Part shown: positions 36,848-51,303 of the stretch, piece after piece
Layout of the letters: the number at the start of each line of letters is the position of its first letter
Position numbering within the stretch: position 1 is the stretch's first letter
From: Holothuria scabra
Taxonomy: Eukaryota; Echinodermata; Holothuroidea; Aspidochirotida; Holothuriidae
DNA: 64,000 nucleotides
Assembly (NCBI GenBank): GCA_037179385.1
Contig: CM074179.1
Coordinates: 8,060,001-8,124,000 of the forward strand
Direction: 5' to 3'
Translations under genes and position numbers: made by a program
Notes under the pieces: generated by a model
Database searches by the model: none
Told to the model about the DNA's origin: nothing
Seen by the model: only the letters and a program-made list of their open reading frames with translations

Positions 36848-38210
36848 CACAGTCGGCAGGCAAAGGAAAAGAGTTATTATTCGTGAGTTTTTCTTCAGAG
36901 TCAACACAATGCCCAATTTGGTCAATCCAAATCCTTTCAGACATTTATCCAAATAAATAAAAAGTATTCTTTTTAACATTTTCATGAAAAACACTAAAGA
37001 TAACATAATAAAACGACGCCCTAGGGAAGTCAATGGCCTAAAAGAAACAATGATTCCTAAGCCATCTCAGGCAGGTTTTCAGTCTTGCGCGACACTATGC
37101 CCAAAGTGACCATTAAATCTGAATTGCCCTTGTTACGTTTGGCTAATATGGTTTACAGGTCTATTGATGGCTAAGCAAAATTTTCAAAAAAAAAAAAAAA
37201 ATAAAGAATTACGAAGATTTGTGACAAATTCAGGCGGCTTACTCTAAAATCTTCCCTCAGTTCTACTTCATAAGTATTGAAAGCAGTCTTAAAAATCGTC
37301 CGCCGAAATTGTAAAATATTTCTCCGAAAACTCCTATACTCTAAAAACTTCCGGTTGAATTTGAACTGGACAAGGATCAAATGGGCACTACACCTAAAAA
37401 GGTTTAAATATTTGACTATTTTGAAACCGAGCCTATACGAGTGTCTCAATCCTTTCAAAACATTTTCTGAAAAATGACAACGCATTATTGTGAAATTTTC
37501 GTGGAAAATTAACACGATTTAAAACACCGAGACTCGTTGGGAAAGCTTGTAAAACCGCTATTTGTCAGCGTCACTTCATAGTCTTGGTCAACACTTTGCC
37601 GGAAATTGTACGGGAAGACAGGAGTGGACAGGTGTAGGCCTATGTATGTACTAAACATTTTGCCCCCCAAATATGGTAGAGGTACATTTTATGTGGTAAT
37701 TTTCTACTTTCAATGCTAATCTGCCCATTTTTGTTAACGTGAGCACGTTATTGCAACAGAAAATCCAAAGGAAAAACTAATAAGATGTATTCACAAGGCT
37801 AAAGGGAATGCCATTTCCGGCCATCTGAGGTGTCACAGTTTTTCAAAAATTTCAAAAACTCATGGTGACTCTGTGGCCTACCTTTACGCAGGTTTCTTAT
37901 AACAAATAACCCTCGGCCTCTGATGTACCATGTAAAACCTTTGCGAACGAGAGTGGGGTGGGGAGGAAGGGGAATTTTCATTGAGTAAATGTGGTCATTT
38001 GCCCCCTCTTCCCGATAAGTGACCCCCAGATATTGGCCACTGATGAGGGCAGTACGTAGACTTACAATAAAATGAGTACCCCAACGAATTTCAGTATCCA
38101 ATAGTACTTTTCTAATTTTGCTCATATGTACTGCAGATTCTTCAATAAACACAGACCTTACAATAAGCTAACGAATTTCTACCAAAATTCTCAAGTTTTC
38201 TTCAAAACAA
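36848..38210. other. no gene seen; left flank of unit copy 2
   Basis: AT-rich non-coding DNA. TCTAAAAACTTCCGGTT near 37340 resembles a solo end of the preceding MITE family. TTTCCGGCCATCTGAGG near 37813 matches a phrase inside the 2.7-kb hAT elements. The 117-aa minus-strand ORF (37799-38152) has no recognisable domain. Composition does not change at 38211, so the duplicated unit may continue left of it. Confidence 0.5.
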
Positions 38211-38387
38211 GCCCCGTTGTGTTAAATATTTGTAGAAAAGAAGCCGAAAGTATCGGGGCACTTCACTTGAAATTCTACCACTAGTCGCGTCCAACCAGGA
38301 CTGCCTTATCACCTTTACGGGGCTTTGAAATGCTGCCCCTCCCCCATCGTGCGGACCCTGGCGTAACCCATGGCTTGTTGGACTCAA

Positions 38388-39676
38388 CAACAGCACTGAA
38401 TATGTAACAGAGTCATTACTATCTCTTTATGTTCGAACAGATATGGAGTTTGTCGTTATGGATAATATAACTAATTCGAATCATTTTGAATCATTATTTG
38501 TGAAAATTAAAACGGCGGTTTGTAAAACAATTATTACTGGAGTTATTTACCGACCTCCAAGGGAAGATGTTGATGAATTTATTCTTGAATTTAATAGTAT
38601 TTTAAATACCTTAAATAATAATCGCAGTGTTTGTTTTATTGCAGGGGATTTCAATGTTAATCTACTGTCTGGACAAAAGGCGGACTTACTTAAAAATACA
38701 TTATTATCATTCTCATTCTATCCTGTAATTGATAAACCCACTAGGGTGACAGAAGTATCGGAAACACTTATTGATAACATATTTACATGTATTAATTTCG
38801 CAACTAGATCTACCATCATTAGAACTGATTTATCTGACCATTATCCCATTGCTATTATTTGTGAACATTTAAGTCCGTGTAGAAGGAATTTCACTAGGCC
38901 TGTTATTTTTAAGCGTGATACTAGTACTTCTAAAATATTGAATATGAAACTGGAATTAGATTCTACTGATTGACATGATATTTTGTGTAACAATAACGCT
39001 CAGTCTGCTTTTACTAAATTTAATAATAAACTTTGTGATATTTTCCAAAGAAACTGTCCTATGCGTCAAATTAAGTGTAAGAAAAATTTACAGAAATCAC
39101 CTTGGATTACCTCTGGTATTTTAAAGTCCATTCGCAAGAAAAATGTATTGTATTGTGCGTATAAGCGAAGCCCCACAGAACAGAATTTACTGCATTATCG
39201 CAATTTTAAGAACAGATTAACTGCGGTAATTCGAAATGCCAAGAAATCGTATTACTATGAGTACTTTAGTAAAAATAAAAATAACAGTAAGAAGATTTGG
39301 TCTGGTATTAATGGGATACTGAACAGAGGGGTGGCAACACTAATGCGACTGGAATCAAGTTGAGAATTTAGATACAAATGATGATTCGAATAACCTGCAA
39401 AATTTTGCTAATGATTTTAATAATTTCTTCACATCTGTAGGCGAAAATCTAGCTTCTAAAATAGATGTAACGTACTATAACTGCAATTGTTATCTCAATG
39501 ATATTAGTGTTTTAGATACCTTTATTTTACACCTAGTGAGTCATGAGGAAGTGGTTAGTACTATATTGAAACTTCAAAGTGGGAAATCCCCAGGGTATGA
39601 TGGCCTTACCAATGATATTTTAAAACAGATACATGGCCATATTATTGATCCTCTTACTCATATTTTGAATTTCATA
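38388..39676 (+). pseudogene. LINE fossil, copy 2
   Basis: Same fragment as 178-1466, with the same in-frame TGA (at 38971-38973) after LELDSTD and the same loss of sequence after HILN. It differs by a Y-to-C change in the IDNIFT segment and by one fewer G in the run at about 39330, which moves the following frameshift. An extra C near 38345 closes the upstream frame. Confidence 0.88.
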
Positions 39677-39787
39677 TTTTGAAATTCATACTCACGTTTC
39701 TTGTAAATATTATTACGTATTGTATCATAATAATAATGATAATGAATGTACGTTTGCATGTAGTACAGTTGAAAAATAAAACAATAA

Positions 39788-39924
<137 letters not shown>

Positions 39925-41473
39925 TACTTTTCATGCTGTTTATATGCTTTTGGCCTATTTTCAAATAATCACAACTTGCGTTATGTATGTTGAGATGTAT
40001 ATTGCAAATTACAAAAAATCGACATAAACATCCCGCTTTGCCATTTCTTAGCCCCTTCCCCTACCCTCATTCTTCTTTAGTCTTTCTTCTTTTTTAAATT
40101 TCACAACTTTTTACGGACTGCCCGCTTTTCAACTCTACCTTCAGGACTGGAAATTATACATGGCTGTATGGTGAACCTCAATCCCGACTCTGGTTCAAGT
40201 CCTTGAGCCTCCTGCAACCCATCGTCACACAGGCCTAATATTACATAAATAAAAAGTCCGACTATTTGGTTAGGTTTTGTTACTGCATCTCTGTTTCAAA
40301 ACACGTGCTTGCACCCCCGACCACTAACATAACCCCTATTCTAACACTTTTTCATTTGTTTAAAGTTCAGACCTCGAACAGAACAGACGCCATCTCCCGT
40401 TTTCTTTTAGCTAATCGTATATGTAGCTCAGACAGTCTGAGACTGATCAAATTTTCATAGTTTTATAGTTCTATGTGAATGGTTCCAACTCTTCCACCTG
40501 GTAGAGGATCTCTCGCTCTTTTCTTAGTAAAACAAATTAAGGAAACAATAACTTTGATGCCTAAAACGGCTAATTTCAACATTCTCCGGGGCTCTTCGGA
40601 CCCAGTCGCGGATTAAATATTGCAAAAGTTGCAATTAACTAGCATGTTTAAAATCGCTTCACGATTAATCAGTGGTATCACTAAGGGACATAATGGACAT
40701 TAGCAGTTTTCCGTCAGTCATAACATTCCAATGCCCCCTTCTTAACCCCCTCCATCAGTTCCTAACCTTGATTTTAAGTGTGAAGCGTACATACTTAGGC
40801 ATAAAATTATTCATAAAACGTTAGTTACAAAGATCTCGAGACTTGGGTAACCATAAGGAAGCTGGAACATTTGGAATTGGGTGCATAGACATAAAGCTGA
40901 CAAAATAATTTTAGCAAGCAGGACTATATGAAATTGACTTATAGCCTATACCAAACACAGTACCAACCATGAATACATGTCAAGGACCCTCCCTCCCATC
41001 GTCATTGTTGTGGTTATGGACTACCACTTGAGTGTTTAAAATTACTTCGAGCAGTGATCAGAACAAATCTTCAAAATGATTTCGGTATTCTAGCTATGCA
41101 CTATTAAAGTGAGAACGATATGTTCGTGAATTTACAGGCAACACGCTGACATAAATATGCACCACACGGGCTTCCTTACAGATGCACTTTCTTCCGTATC
41201 TTGAAGTACTCTTTTTCACTAGCGAAGGTTTTAGTAGCTAGCTCATTGCTGCCACAGGCATGCGTAGTGGACTACGGAGCTTTTAAGGTGTAATGTAATA
41301 GACCTTATATCTGAACTAATTTGTCTATCTTGTGAAGTAACGTAGGTCTATCGTCCTTTTTAACATTGGCTCCCAGATACTTTAATGCGTTAGTGTAGTA
41401 TATTAGAAGAACTGTATATTAAGTGTCTTTATATTTTAGCATTTTTATGAGAAGGATATTGATATTGAAATTT

Positions 41474-41519
41474 TGATGATGACGACGACGACGACGACGA
41501 TGATGATGATGAAGATGAT
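41474..41519. repeat. (GAT)/(GAC)n tract, copy 2
   Basis: Identical to 3264-3309. Confidence 0.9.
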
Positions 41520-42249
41520 AATGTTTGATATTTCAACAAATATCTCAGTTAGAGAAAAATATCTAAATTTCCACTAGCAAATACATTATTTCGGGGTGTA
41601 AATACTGCCACTGCCACAACGAGCTGGGGAGGGGTAAATATTTTAAATGTGGTCCTGTGAGCATCCTGATATGTCAATTTCTAGACCATAGTACTTATAT
41701 ATGCAGTCCACGTCGATTGAAAACGTTAGGATGGAAATGGAAACGTTTGTATGTTTAAAAGCGTAAGCAATTAAGAGATAAGGTTTACACGAATTTGGCA
41801 GAAGGGATCGCAGTGCTTGAGACCTCACATTTTTCATATACTTCGGGGAGCCTCTTTGTTCTCATCCCTCTATTATGTTAGGACAGAATTCACCGCAGCT
41901 GTTATTATTTTCCATGTTTAGGAAGACGCAGTGTAGTTCAAACGATTATTTTAAACGGACAAGAAGTTGTGCTGAAGTCCGTCAATAACCTCAACAAGGA
42001 AAAGAAGAAAAGTTTCAAATAGTTCTTTAAGCTAAACATTTTTTAAAACAAGTTTTAGCAAATTCAGTATAGTTAAACAAGTTTTGAAATATTTTAGTAT
42101 TCAGTGATCAACAAATACACTTCAGCAGGATAGGTTTCTACTGCTGTTATCAATACAACAAATAACCATCGGTAACGTCTCAAACTTCCAATAATTGGGT
42201 GTTTGAAATGCAACTTTGTAACAAGCTTAACTTCTATAACTAGTACATG

Positions 42250-42451
42250 CACTCTAAAAACAAGAGAGTGAGATTGAATCTAGTCACTCTCTAACAGAGT
42301 GAAAAGTGTAGAAATTCACTATATTAGAATGTTAGTTCTCCAAGAAGAGTGACATTTACTTTAAAAAGAAAGTGTCAAATTTTTTCAATCTTCTTGGAGT
42401 GAAATTTTTGCTGTTTTGGCTTTTTTGGCGTGAGATTTTTATTTTTAGAGT
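42250..42451. mobile_element. MITE with CACTCTAAAAACA ends, copy 2
   Basis: Counterpart of 4044-4245 at the same place in the unit, so it predates the duplication. Confidence 0.6.
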
Positions 42452-44649
42452 TAGAGCAGAGTATGGGTCAAACTGATGCATGAATGCAGACCTGTGGACT
42501 GTCTAGGATATGCACGACATGGCACCCCATGTTGAGCACCGTGTCCCCATTTACATGTGAACACCCCAAAATAGCATGCATGCCGATGTTTTACCAAAAT
42601 TAAGAAGTATCTAAAAGGCGCTTACTGATGAAAACGATTGGTTTCACATCTTTCATGGCTTCGGGTTCAGTGCACATTAAGTACAAAATAGCCAAGTGGT
42701 GTCTGGAGTTGACTAACCACGCCAGCCACTAATATTTGACTAATTTGTTTATTTCTTAGTAAAGGACTAAAGGATATCAGTTTTAATCAAACTTAATACT
42801 TAATAATATTTTTCAGGGACTTATTCAATTGGGTCAAATATTAGTCCATATTGTTGACTACGTGATTGGTCGATTCAGGCACTGTTACAGACTAATTTGT
42901 GTGCAGTGTTCTGCATGTCTCCACCGGGAGGCCAACCCTCCAACCTCTGGAAAATCCTAGAATGGCACCATCCCTGACTAAGCCTGCTTGCGGGATTTAA
43001 CCATACATCATTACTAATCATTTATGCACACCCTGGCGGCTTTGAAAAATTGAAGAATTCAGAAATTTGCCATTTTTGTGGAACCAGTCTACTGTGTGGT
43101 TTTGACAACTTATGAAATTCCGAACTTCCAATTTCTCTCCAAAAAGCGCCATATATTGGACATGTTTTGCTTCAAAAGAGCAACATTTTTCGCCCGTGCA
43201 AATTGCAATTCTTAAGCAGAGATGCTCGCTTATACCTTCAATTTGGTAAACTTATCCGAGCTCTGGAGGTGAGAAAATCCGAAACCAGATCATCAAGTAG
43301 CACCAGTAACTACAGTGCTATTTTTATAAATTTTCTTCATAAAACTCCAAAATTTCTCCAACCCTCTTGACTTAAAAAAATATTCGCCAGAGAGCCTCAT
43401 TCTGTAGGCGTTGGAAAACATTATGAAGCAACAACGATGTTTGGTTGCCGCTCAGTCTCAGATATTCCAATAGGATATGTCCTTCAGTAAACCCCATCTT
43501 TTCAAATTTCCTTACAAGAAACTCAGAATCCACACTTTTCTTCAATACAAGCTCCATATTTTCAAATATCTGAAGAAAGAAAATAATTTCAGCGCCCTTT
43601 GAGCGCCACAAGTTACATCCCTCGTACCGTGCTGCTCACACTTAAAATCGTAAAATTTAAATGTCTACCCACCCCTCCCCCTTCCCGTAGGAATGTGTAG
43701 CTACTCCGCTGTGGACACCTTACCAGGGCATGAGAAAAAATTTAGGCCAGATGTCTTCTACACTTTGAAAATCAATTCGACGTTCCTACCTGCATGGGTA
43801 GAACTACACTGAGATGCGATAAGCCTGTTTCGGATGTCAATATTTCATTTGAACAAAATTATTAGTCTTATATGAATACGATGCAAGAATGTCCATAACT
43901 TTATCGATCTCTTCATGACACCTTAAAAACTCCGTAGAAGTAAAACGTACACTAATAACCTGCTTGCTGCTTGTTTCATATTTCTCCCATGCTCATTGTC
44001 TGCTCAACCGTCTAGGGTAGTACAGTACAGTTGTTTGGCCATTTTGGAATTGGAGATAATGCTTACATTCATTTCAGTGATGCAGGAGGGGACGGTGAGG
44101 ACTCTAATGAGTGTTTGCGTGTATGGGTAAAAAATGCTTACTTATCATATTAGCTGTAAATAAAAACTGTTCCCACATTGTCGCAGGTTTTTAACCAGGG
44201 AAGGGGAGGAGAAATGTATGCCGGCCGGGGATTTTCTATTTTCTTTGAGAACAGGCTTTAATCTGTACGATAAAATATGTAATCCCTCGGTGATGTACTT
44301 GACCTGGCTTTCAGGAAAGAAATCATTTCAAAATTACTCCAAAGAATTCTTTCTCTCAATATAAACCCCCACATTTTTAAATCTCCTACAACAGAGTCTA
44401 TCAGAATTTTTATGCGTTCAATGAAGATCCAATATTTTCAACAATAACCGAAAGTGTTCCTTGAAAACAAGCCAAAAACTTTTCATTACACATTCCATTC
44501 GACATCCTTCGTCTTTATCAGGGCTTGTCTGTTCTGTCCCTGTCAGGGAACTTGGCTCCTGTCGGACAAAGCCTGCTTTGCCATGCAAGGGCTGCATGTA
44601 CAACATCGCCGTGTATTAATTTTACCAGGCTGGCGAAGAAGGGGCTATG

Positions 44650-44800
44650 CCAATGTTCCCCAAGGTTCGATGTTCCCGAGAATCTTAGGAACATCCTCAC
44701 TTCTGGGAATATCGAACCTCGTGAATAACGAACCTTGTAATCATCTCCAAGTCATCGAGATATCATGAAAACGGGGAACATCGAACCTTGGGAACATTGG
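44650..44800. mobile_element. foldback MITE, copy 2
   Basis: Counterpart of 6441-6591. Here the right arm ends GGGAACATTGG, so the inverted ends match better than in copy 1. Confidence 0.65.
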
Positions 44801-46287
44801 ACCCAGGGAACACCGGGTAGACCCCTGTGAAGAAGGCTGCTTTCGGTATTAACATGTTATGAAGTCATGATTGCAAAGTACTTTTTCCAACTTGTAGTAT
44901 TGCTCTACTATTGCTGGACTGTCTTTCTATAACAGGGAAAACTGAATGAAATCACCAAAACTTGTTGGTAAACTAAAACGTGTTTAAAGGAGAAAAATAC
45001 GAAGAGACAAAAACACGTGAGATATCCTTTGTTCTGGAACCCACCCCCGTTCCATGCCATTGTTCCTTGGCATATCAATAAATCCAGTTTTTCCCTCCCT
45101 TCATCCTCACGATAACATGTAGAATAACAACAACCCCTGTCGTCAGTCGACAATGATACTCAATTTTTCTCTTAAGAAAGACAGGTTTTTTTGTAATAAA
45201 AGAAACCAGAATTTGCAGGCTAAAAGAACCCTTAATTTTTCATCGAAAATTTTGCCTTCCTTACCATTAAGGAACTCACCGCCTCTGTCAGAGGTTTTGT
45301 GTTATTACCCCCACCGGTTCCCTGTCGGGGAGCTTGGTCCACTGTCGGTAACTCTGGTCTTACAAGACTGTCTACAAGTCTGTCTACAAGTCTACACTAT
45401 TTTTACAGGTACAGAAACGAATCACAAATCTGTCTACCGTTAAGTGATGGTACATGTTCGAGAAAATTCGCATAGTCATATGCTCGGAGATATGGTCAAA
45501 ATAACTTATGCCTCTTAATCCAAATGGTAACCGACATAATCGTTCACTCTACTTAATGAAGATAAAAGCCTTAACAACTAGGACATGGTTTTTTCTTCTG
45601 TTGGAAACTGTAATGACCTCTGTATGTTTGAATGTGTTTTGCACATTAAAACTCAGTTAAAGAGATTTCTGAAATTTATGGGGATGTTGTAACTTCTTCT
45701 CATCAAATTAATGACACATTAACCATTGCCCCCGGAAAGCGAAATGATAAAAATTAACCTATTTCATTGCTGAGGGCACCAAAAATGTGACAGCCAACTG
45801 CTGTACAACGTGAAAGTAAGAAAAATATAAAAAGCTTATGATCAATCTTTATTTTCTCTCTATCAATTCAACTTGAAAGTGCCTTCTTTCACTAATTAAA
45901 AGCTTACAATATCAATGTAGAAGGTTTCAGTATCCAATAATTTGTCTGAAAAGGCGTATTCCCCAAAAGAGAATAGCCTTCAAGTGCAGTGGACAGCACC
46001 CTTAGTTTGGGCCAACCAAAAAAGATAGCACAAGGGACTTAAAAAGGGACTTGAGGAGTGTATAACTACTTTGTTCGAAGCTGTCCCAAAGATTACACCA
46101 TTTGGGGTTTTAACCAGGTTTGTAGAACGAGTAACCCTTTTTGGGGCACACCCATACAAGAGTTTCAATGGCCCAGGAAGGGTGTCCAGTCCTCTTATCC
46201 CTTGCAAATTTTAAGCCTTTCTTGAGAGCCTAGATGCAAAATGGTGCGCAATTTTTGAGACTGGGAGAACTAATTTTGAACTCGAAG

Positions 46288-47801
46288 GTTTAGTTCAGTA
46301 GCGGAGCTGCCATATGGTCATATTATGCCCCCCCCCCCCCCGACGGCCCAAGATCGTCTGCAGGCGCCCTTTTTAGGTTTTTTAAAGTACTTTACTCTTG
46401 CACCGTTATTGGCAAAAGATATAATTTAATAGCGTTGTTTTAAGGTACCGATAACAAAAAATACTCAAACAGCCACCAGTAAAACGTATCTTCATGCTTT
46501 ATACGCACTAATGAATGTTGTCGCTGTGCCAAGTTAATTCTTTCCACACCAAGCGTGTTTAAAGCTTATAAAATGCACAGACTGACATTAAATTAACCCC
46601 CCAGGCCAATAAAAGATGTTGCAAAGGGCGCAACAATAATTGTAGCGCAAATAGGCCTCTTGCTGCCAGGGATAACATAGACAATAAAAAAGTTTATAAA
46701 GATACCAAAATAGCTTCCACAACATTTTTCAAAATCATTTGAAGAGAGCATTCAGATTAAAATAAAATAAAATAAATCTGTTATCAGAGTGATAATGGTT
46801 TAAGAGTTTTAATAAGCAGTTTTCATTTTGTTTTTCTTCAAGTGACCATTCTCATGATAAATGGCAAATGCTGACAATGCACGATAATCCCATGAAAATG
46901 ATTGTTTCTGTACTTTCGTAGTCCCAAAAGCCAGAAAATCGCATCTAATAAACCTAATAGGTGTAGGGTACTATTATTTTTTTATGAATTCGGTATCTAG
47001 AAGGCCAAGCAGACCTTTTGTCTTGGGCTATTTCTTGCAATGTACTTTATTAATGGCTATTTCAAAAAGGTCACAGGATGTAACTTACGTTACTTAATGT
47101 TTCTTCGTGTACTTATCGTGATTTCCAGATGCCAAAATTGTACATTTAACGGTGATTAATTTCCAAAACTCCCCCCCCCCCCGCCGTAAGATTGCTTGCT
47201 ATTTAGCTCTAGCAGGTTTGTTTAGTCTTTTTCTTCACAAAGAAGCCCATTATTACATTAAAATCTTAAATCTACACCTGACAATAACACAAAATGTAAT
47301 TACCGCCTTCATACTAGAATGTGAAAGAGAGGGATAGAAACATGGGCGTCCGCAGGTTGGGGCAGGGGGGGGGGGACTTGTGGTCCCTTGAAAAATAAAA
47401 AACCTGAAAAAACGAAGGAAACAAAGAAAAAGACGAAGAAAAAATTAGCATCAACAATTTTTTAACAGTTCACTCAGTGTTCCCCCTGTTTATATGCCGT
47501 AAACAGGCTTTAGAAATACCATTTCCAGCGATCTTAGTGGAATTTTGTACCTCCCCCTTCCCCCACCCGATTGATCTTCTGCGGAGGCCCATGGATAGAA
47601 AATTTAAACATGTTTTAATAGAAAACTTGCTGAAGAGAAATGGCAAAGTGTCTTCTACCAGGTGCGGAAAATCAAATGGAAGTCTGAAATGCCATGGCTT
47701 CGATCGTGCTAAGGCTCAGGGTATTCACTCCTTCGAAGCGCCCCTGTAGACCATTTTCGCCCCCTCTGACCAAAATCCCTAGCTCCGCCACTGGTTTAGT
47801 T
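46288..47801. mobile_element. non-autonomous hAT element, copy 2 of unit
   Basis: Counterpart of the element at 8094-9586 (here 46296-47793), with the same GTTTAGTT duplication at 46288-46295 and 47794-47801. The left end has one change (CAGTAGCGGAG). The poly-C run near 46328 is longer than in copy 1. Confidence 0.9.
47333..47601. mobile_element. nested hAT MITE, copy 2 of unit
   Basis: Counterpart of 9145-9386 (here 47341-47593), with GATAGAAA at both flanks. It is about 11 bp longer, mainly in a G run and A runs. Confidence 0.88.
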
Positions 47802-48454
47802 GTGGTGTTTTGGTGTAATATTTTTTTATTCTTTAATGCAAAACGTTTTTTACTCCCACATTCCCCACTCCTAGTGGTTACAGGTCTGGTGACTTAGTGA
47901 GAAATCTTGATGAATAGCTGTGTAGAGAAGTATCGTACTTTACAACTTCGCTTTTTCACTTCTTGGTGTTTCACCTATCAGCGAAGCCCTGCATATGGTT
48001 CCATAGGAAATTCTCTTCAAAGTAATAAGACAAATGTCATCAACCACGTGTTGGAAATTTTATTCGTGGCGAAGATATTTTTGTACAGATACTATATATG
48101 ATCAGATTGACTATTCGGAGTCAAAACACATCTTTTTTATCTGTTTATTACGGATGCATATTTCTCCCAAGCTGTTCTTGGCCACCAACACTTTTGAAAC
48201 GCCAATTTTACACATGTGCACCACGAGGGAGATTGTCCTTACAAATAGGGTATGTCTTTTGATCCAATCCAATCAACTATAGCATGCAGCCGACCTCTGT
48301 AGTGTCTTAAGGTTTTTCTTTTTGTTTAATTTAAGATATGCATGATGATGCAAGCTGCACGGGTTTATAGGATCATTACTTTATCATCACTGGTTACGGA
48401 CACTATATATAAGTCGAGGTTGCTTATGTGGACAAAATTCTATACCTTGAAGGC

Positions 48455-48755
48455 TTGACAGCCAAGACCTGCGGGGTGGCAGAGTGGTCTTTTCCAGTGA
48501 CTGAGCCATAATGTGATTCACATGATCATTGGTTCAAATCCCGTGGGGATGTTCATGCAGGGGTTTCCTCAGGGTATCCTGTCTTTCACTGGCAACCCAC
48601 TTGGCATTATGTTTGCCACTAAAATCAGTTGCCCACTTGACGAGGTTGTCGGACAAGAGCACCGTCGGGTGGTGCAGTTAACTAGTAGTCCACTTTTTCC
48701 TCCAGGCTTGTTTTGGTCTAGCCATCCAGTGAAAATTATGGGGCGGAAGTAAGTT
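48455..48755 (+). repeat. tRNA-promoter SINE-like segment, copy 2
   Basis: Counterpart of 10261-10560. A box at 48478-48488, B box at 48531-48541. The GCGGGG upstream joins the A box directly because 15 bp present in copy 1 are absent; this reads more like a tRNA 5' end and may be the original form. Confidence 0.5.
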
Positions 48756-51303
48756 AAATTCCTCAACACTCGGTTAAAAACCACTCTTTCATTTCTTGAT
48801 TAAATTTTCCTCAATTCCTTTCCATTTTCTTTGCGGAAAATTGCGTATGCTAGAGTGCCCCAAATTGTGTTTTACAATTATCTTTTGAAATTGCAAACTT
48901 TTATTAAGGAGACACCACCCATCCGCCTGGCTAGCGATACCACTTCAGACCCTCTTCTGGAAAACCCTTGATCCGCCACTTCGATATGCTGTTTAAATTC
49001 TCCTAACACCAGTTAAAAATCCCGCCAAAGTGAACTTTTCAACACAATTTTCCCTTGGCACCCTCGCGTTCTTTTAGCGTCGGAGCAGTTGACTTTACAA
49101 CCTTTCGTATTGGGATTTGTTCCTTTTGTTTATGCTTTCTGCTTCTGTATGGTGGTAAACCAGGGATGTTATAGCTCCCTGGTAAAACATACTAGAATAA
49201 AGAGCTTATCTGGCTAGATGTGCCAAAATTGTTTTGTTCACCCACCTTTGACACGTACTGCAGTCCTTAATGGAAAATTGCTTTAATTACTACTCGCCTC
49301 TTTTGTCAGTTTATATCAGTTGATGTGTAATTTAGACCTATAATCTCGTGGATAGGGTGGAAAAGATACATAGATACTGTAGCTAGCGAAACTTGCGTGA
49401 CTCGATCTGACCCCAGTAACAATTTCAACCCCAGAGAGTTAGTTGATGGATAGTGCAGTGAATGGTACAGAAAAGTCCTCCAATATGGTTGCAAAATATG
49501 CAGACTGAACTCATAATAGGATACAAATGGATGTTACCAGGACGGGCACTATGGATGGAAGATCCTTTCTTTTTCAGTTTTAAAGAATTAGAAAGGGGAG
49601 AAAAGGAAATTATGCTTATGGATACGTGGTGGTTGGAAACATTTTACAAAGTGAAGCTAGGGTCACCCCACCCCTTTGGTCCCTCCTTATAAAAACAGCG
49701 ATTCGCACTAATAATTAAAACAGTAATCCACCGACCAACTTTGAGAGATACATCCACGCCAATAAATAACGCACACTCGTGTGTAAATGCTTACGTCCTC
49801 ATGCATTGACCCTTGCTCGGAGGAGCGAGGGGCAATGCACCCGCTTCTTAACCTCGTTCGTTTGCCAAGGTCGACGTTCGGCAGGCGGTGGGGTCCGCTT
49901 GTCTCGGTGCGGGGTGGTCAGGTGATAGTTAACCTGTAAATGTTTAATAAGCTGTACATAATGTTGTGTAAATAGCTCGAGTGTGGGATGTCGGGAGGGG
50001 ATTAGGGTGTGGGGTCGGGAGGGGATTGGCATGTGGGTGGTGTACATGTATGCCGCGAAGTTTCGTTTCCCAGCCCTTGTAAATCGGTATGTAAATAGTT
50101 AATAGTTCTGTTCTTGTTCTGACCATAAATTTGTGTTTGATTTAGCAGTTTGTAGGCCTAAATAGTTTTTCCGTTTATGTTTCTGCCCGGTCCGGTTTCA
50201 GTTGTTTTTGTCCGTAAGTGCCTTGTTTTGGTTCTAGTTTTTGTTTCTCCGTGCCCCTTTCTGTGTACGTAAAAGAACTCTTGCTCGAGCGGTATCCTCC
50301 ACTTTATGTACTTTCCATGTCCAAGGATGTGCAATGTGACTCCAGGGGCAGGTAGGAAGTAATATCCCTTTGAAGATTGGTGCCGCCTTGAGTGGAGGAA
50401 ATTTTTCGATTCCGTCGGCAGCCTAAATCCGTAGGATAACATATTATCGCAATCGCTGGTTGCCCAGACAATTATATGCATGATTTTGCTCATAGAAAGG
50501 GCGACTCTTTCGACACAGGAGCCATTCTTCTATTAAAATAGAACTATTCCCCTCATTTTTGTCATTTCCCTCATTTTTGTCATAAAAGTTTATTTTTTGA
50601 AGATTCATTCAATAAAACTCGAAATTTCATTTTTTTAACTAGATATGAAACAACCCAAAATTCCACAAGGCTCATCTTTGTCACAACTAAAAGCCTTGGT
50701 CGTGGCATCGGGTCATTGGTCCCCTGTAGGGCATTTGGAACTTTGCTTCCTGCTGTCGGGCAAATCTTGACACCGCTCTTCTGATTAAACTTCTGATATT
50801 TCAGTCACACATTTCCTTTCCTAGATGAAATAGTTGTATTCTGACCTCCTTGAGGAACTGATATTACGGTAGGGATGGGAGTGGGAGGTAAGTTTTACTT
50901 CAAGAATGTTTAACTTTAAATGGGGAAAACAAAAAGGGAGCAGCTCTATAACATAATAAAGCAAAACCTCTGTATTTGCATTGAAGTAGACCTATATGGA
51001 ACATTTACTGACCGTCCTTGAGCATGTGCATAAAACTGCCAACAATTTTAAATAGATCAACTGGGGAAAGAGGAGGTAATTTCCTCTTTATAAGTGTACA
51101 AGGATTTAGGTTGTCGGATGTGATGGAAGGTGCAGCAGAAGGTACAGTAGAAACAGTGAAATGATGGGACTATACTGTGTTTGATACATAACCCACCGAT
51201 CTACTGCATTTGGAGTACTCAAAATGACACAACTTAGACAAACCATTACCTATATAGTAGTCCATAACAGCTCCTCAATCAAACATAGTTGTTGGACGTT
51301 AAC

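Noticed and set aside
37799..38152. 117-aa minus-strand ORF just left of unit copy 2
   Set aside because: No recognisable domain; it contains a phrase shared with non-coding hAT element interior.
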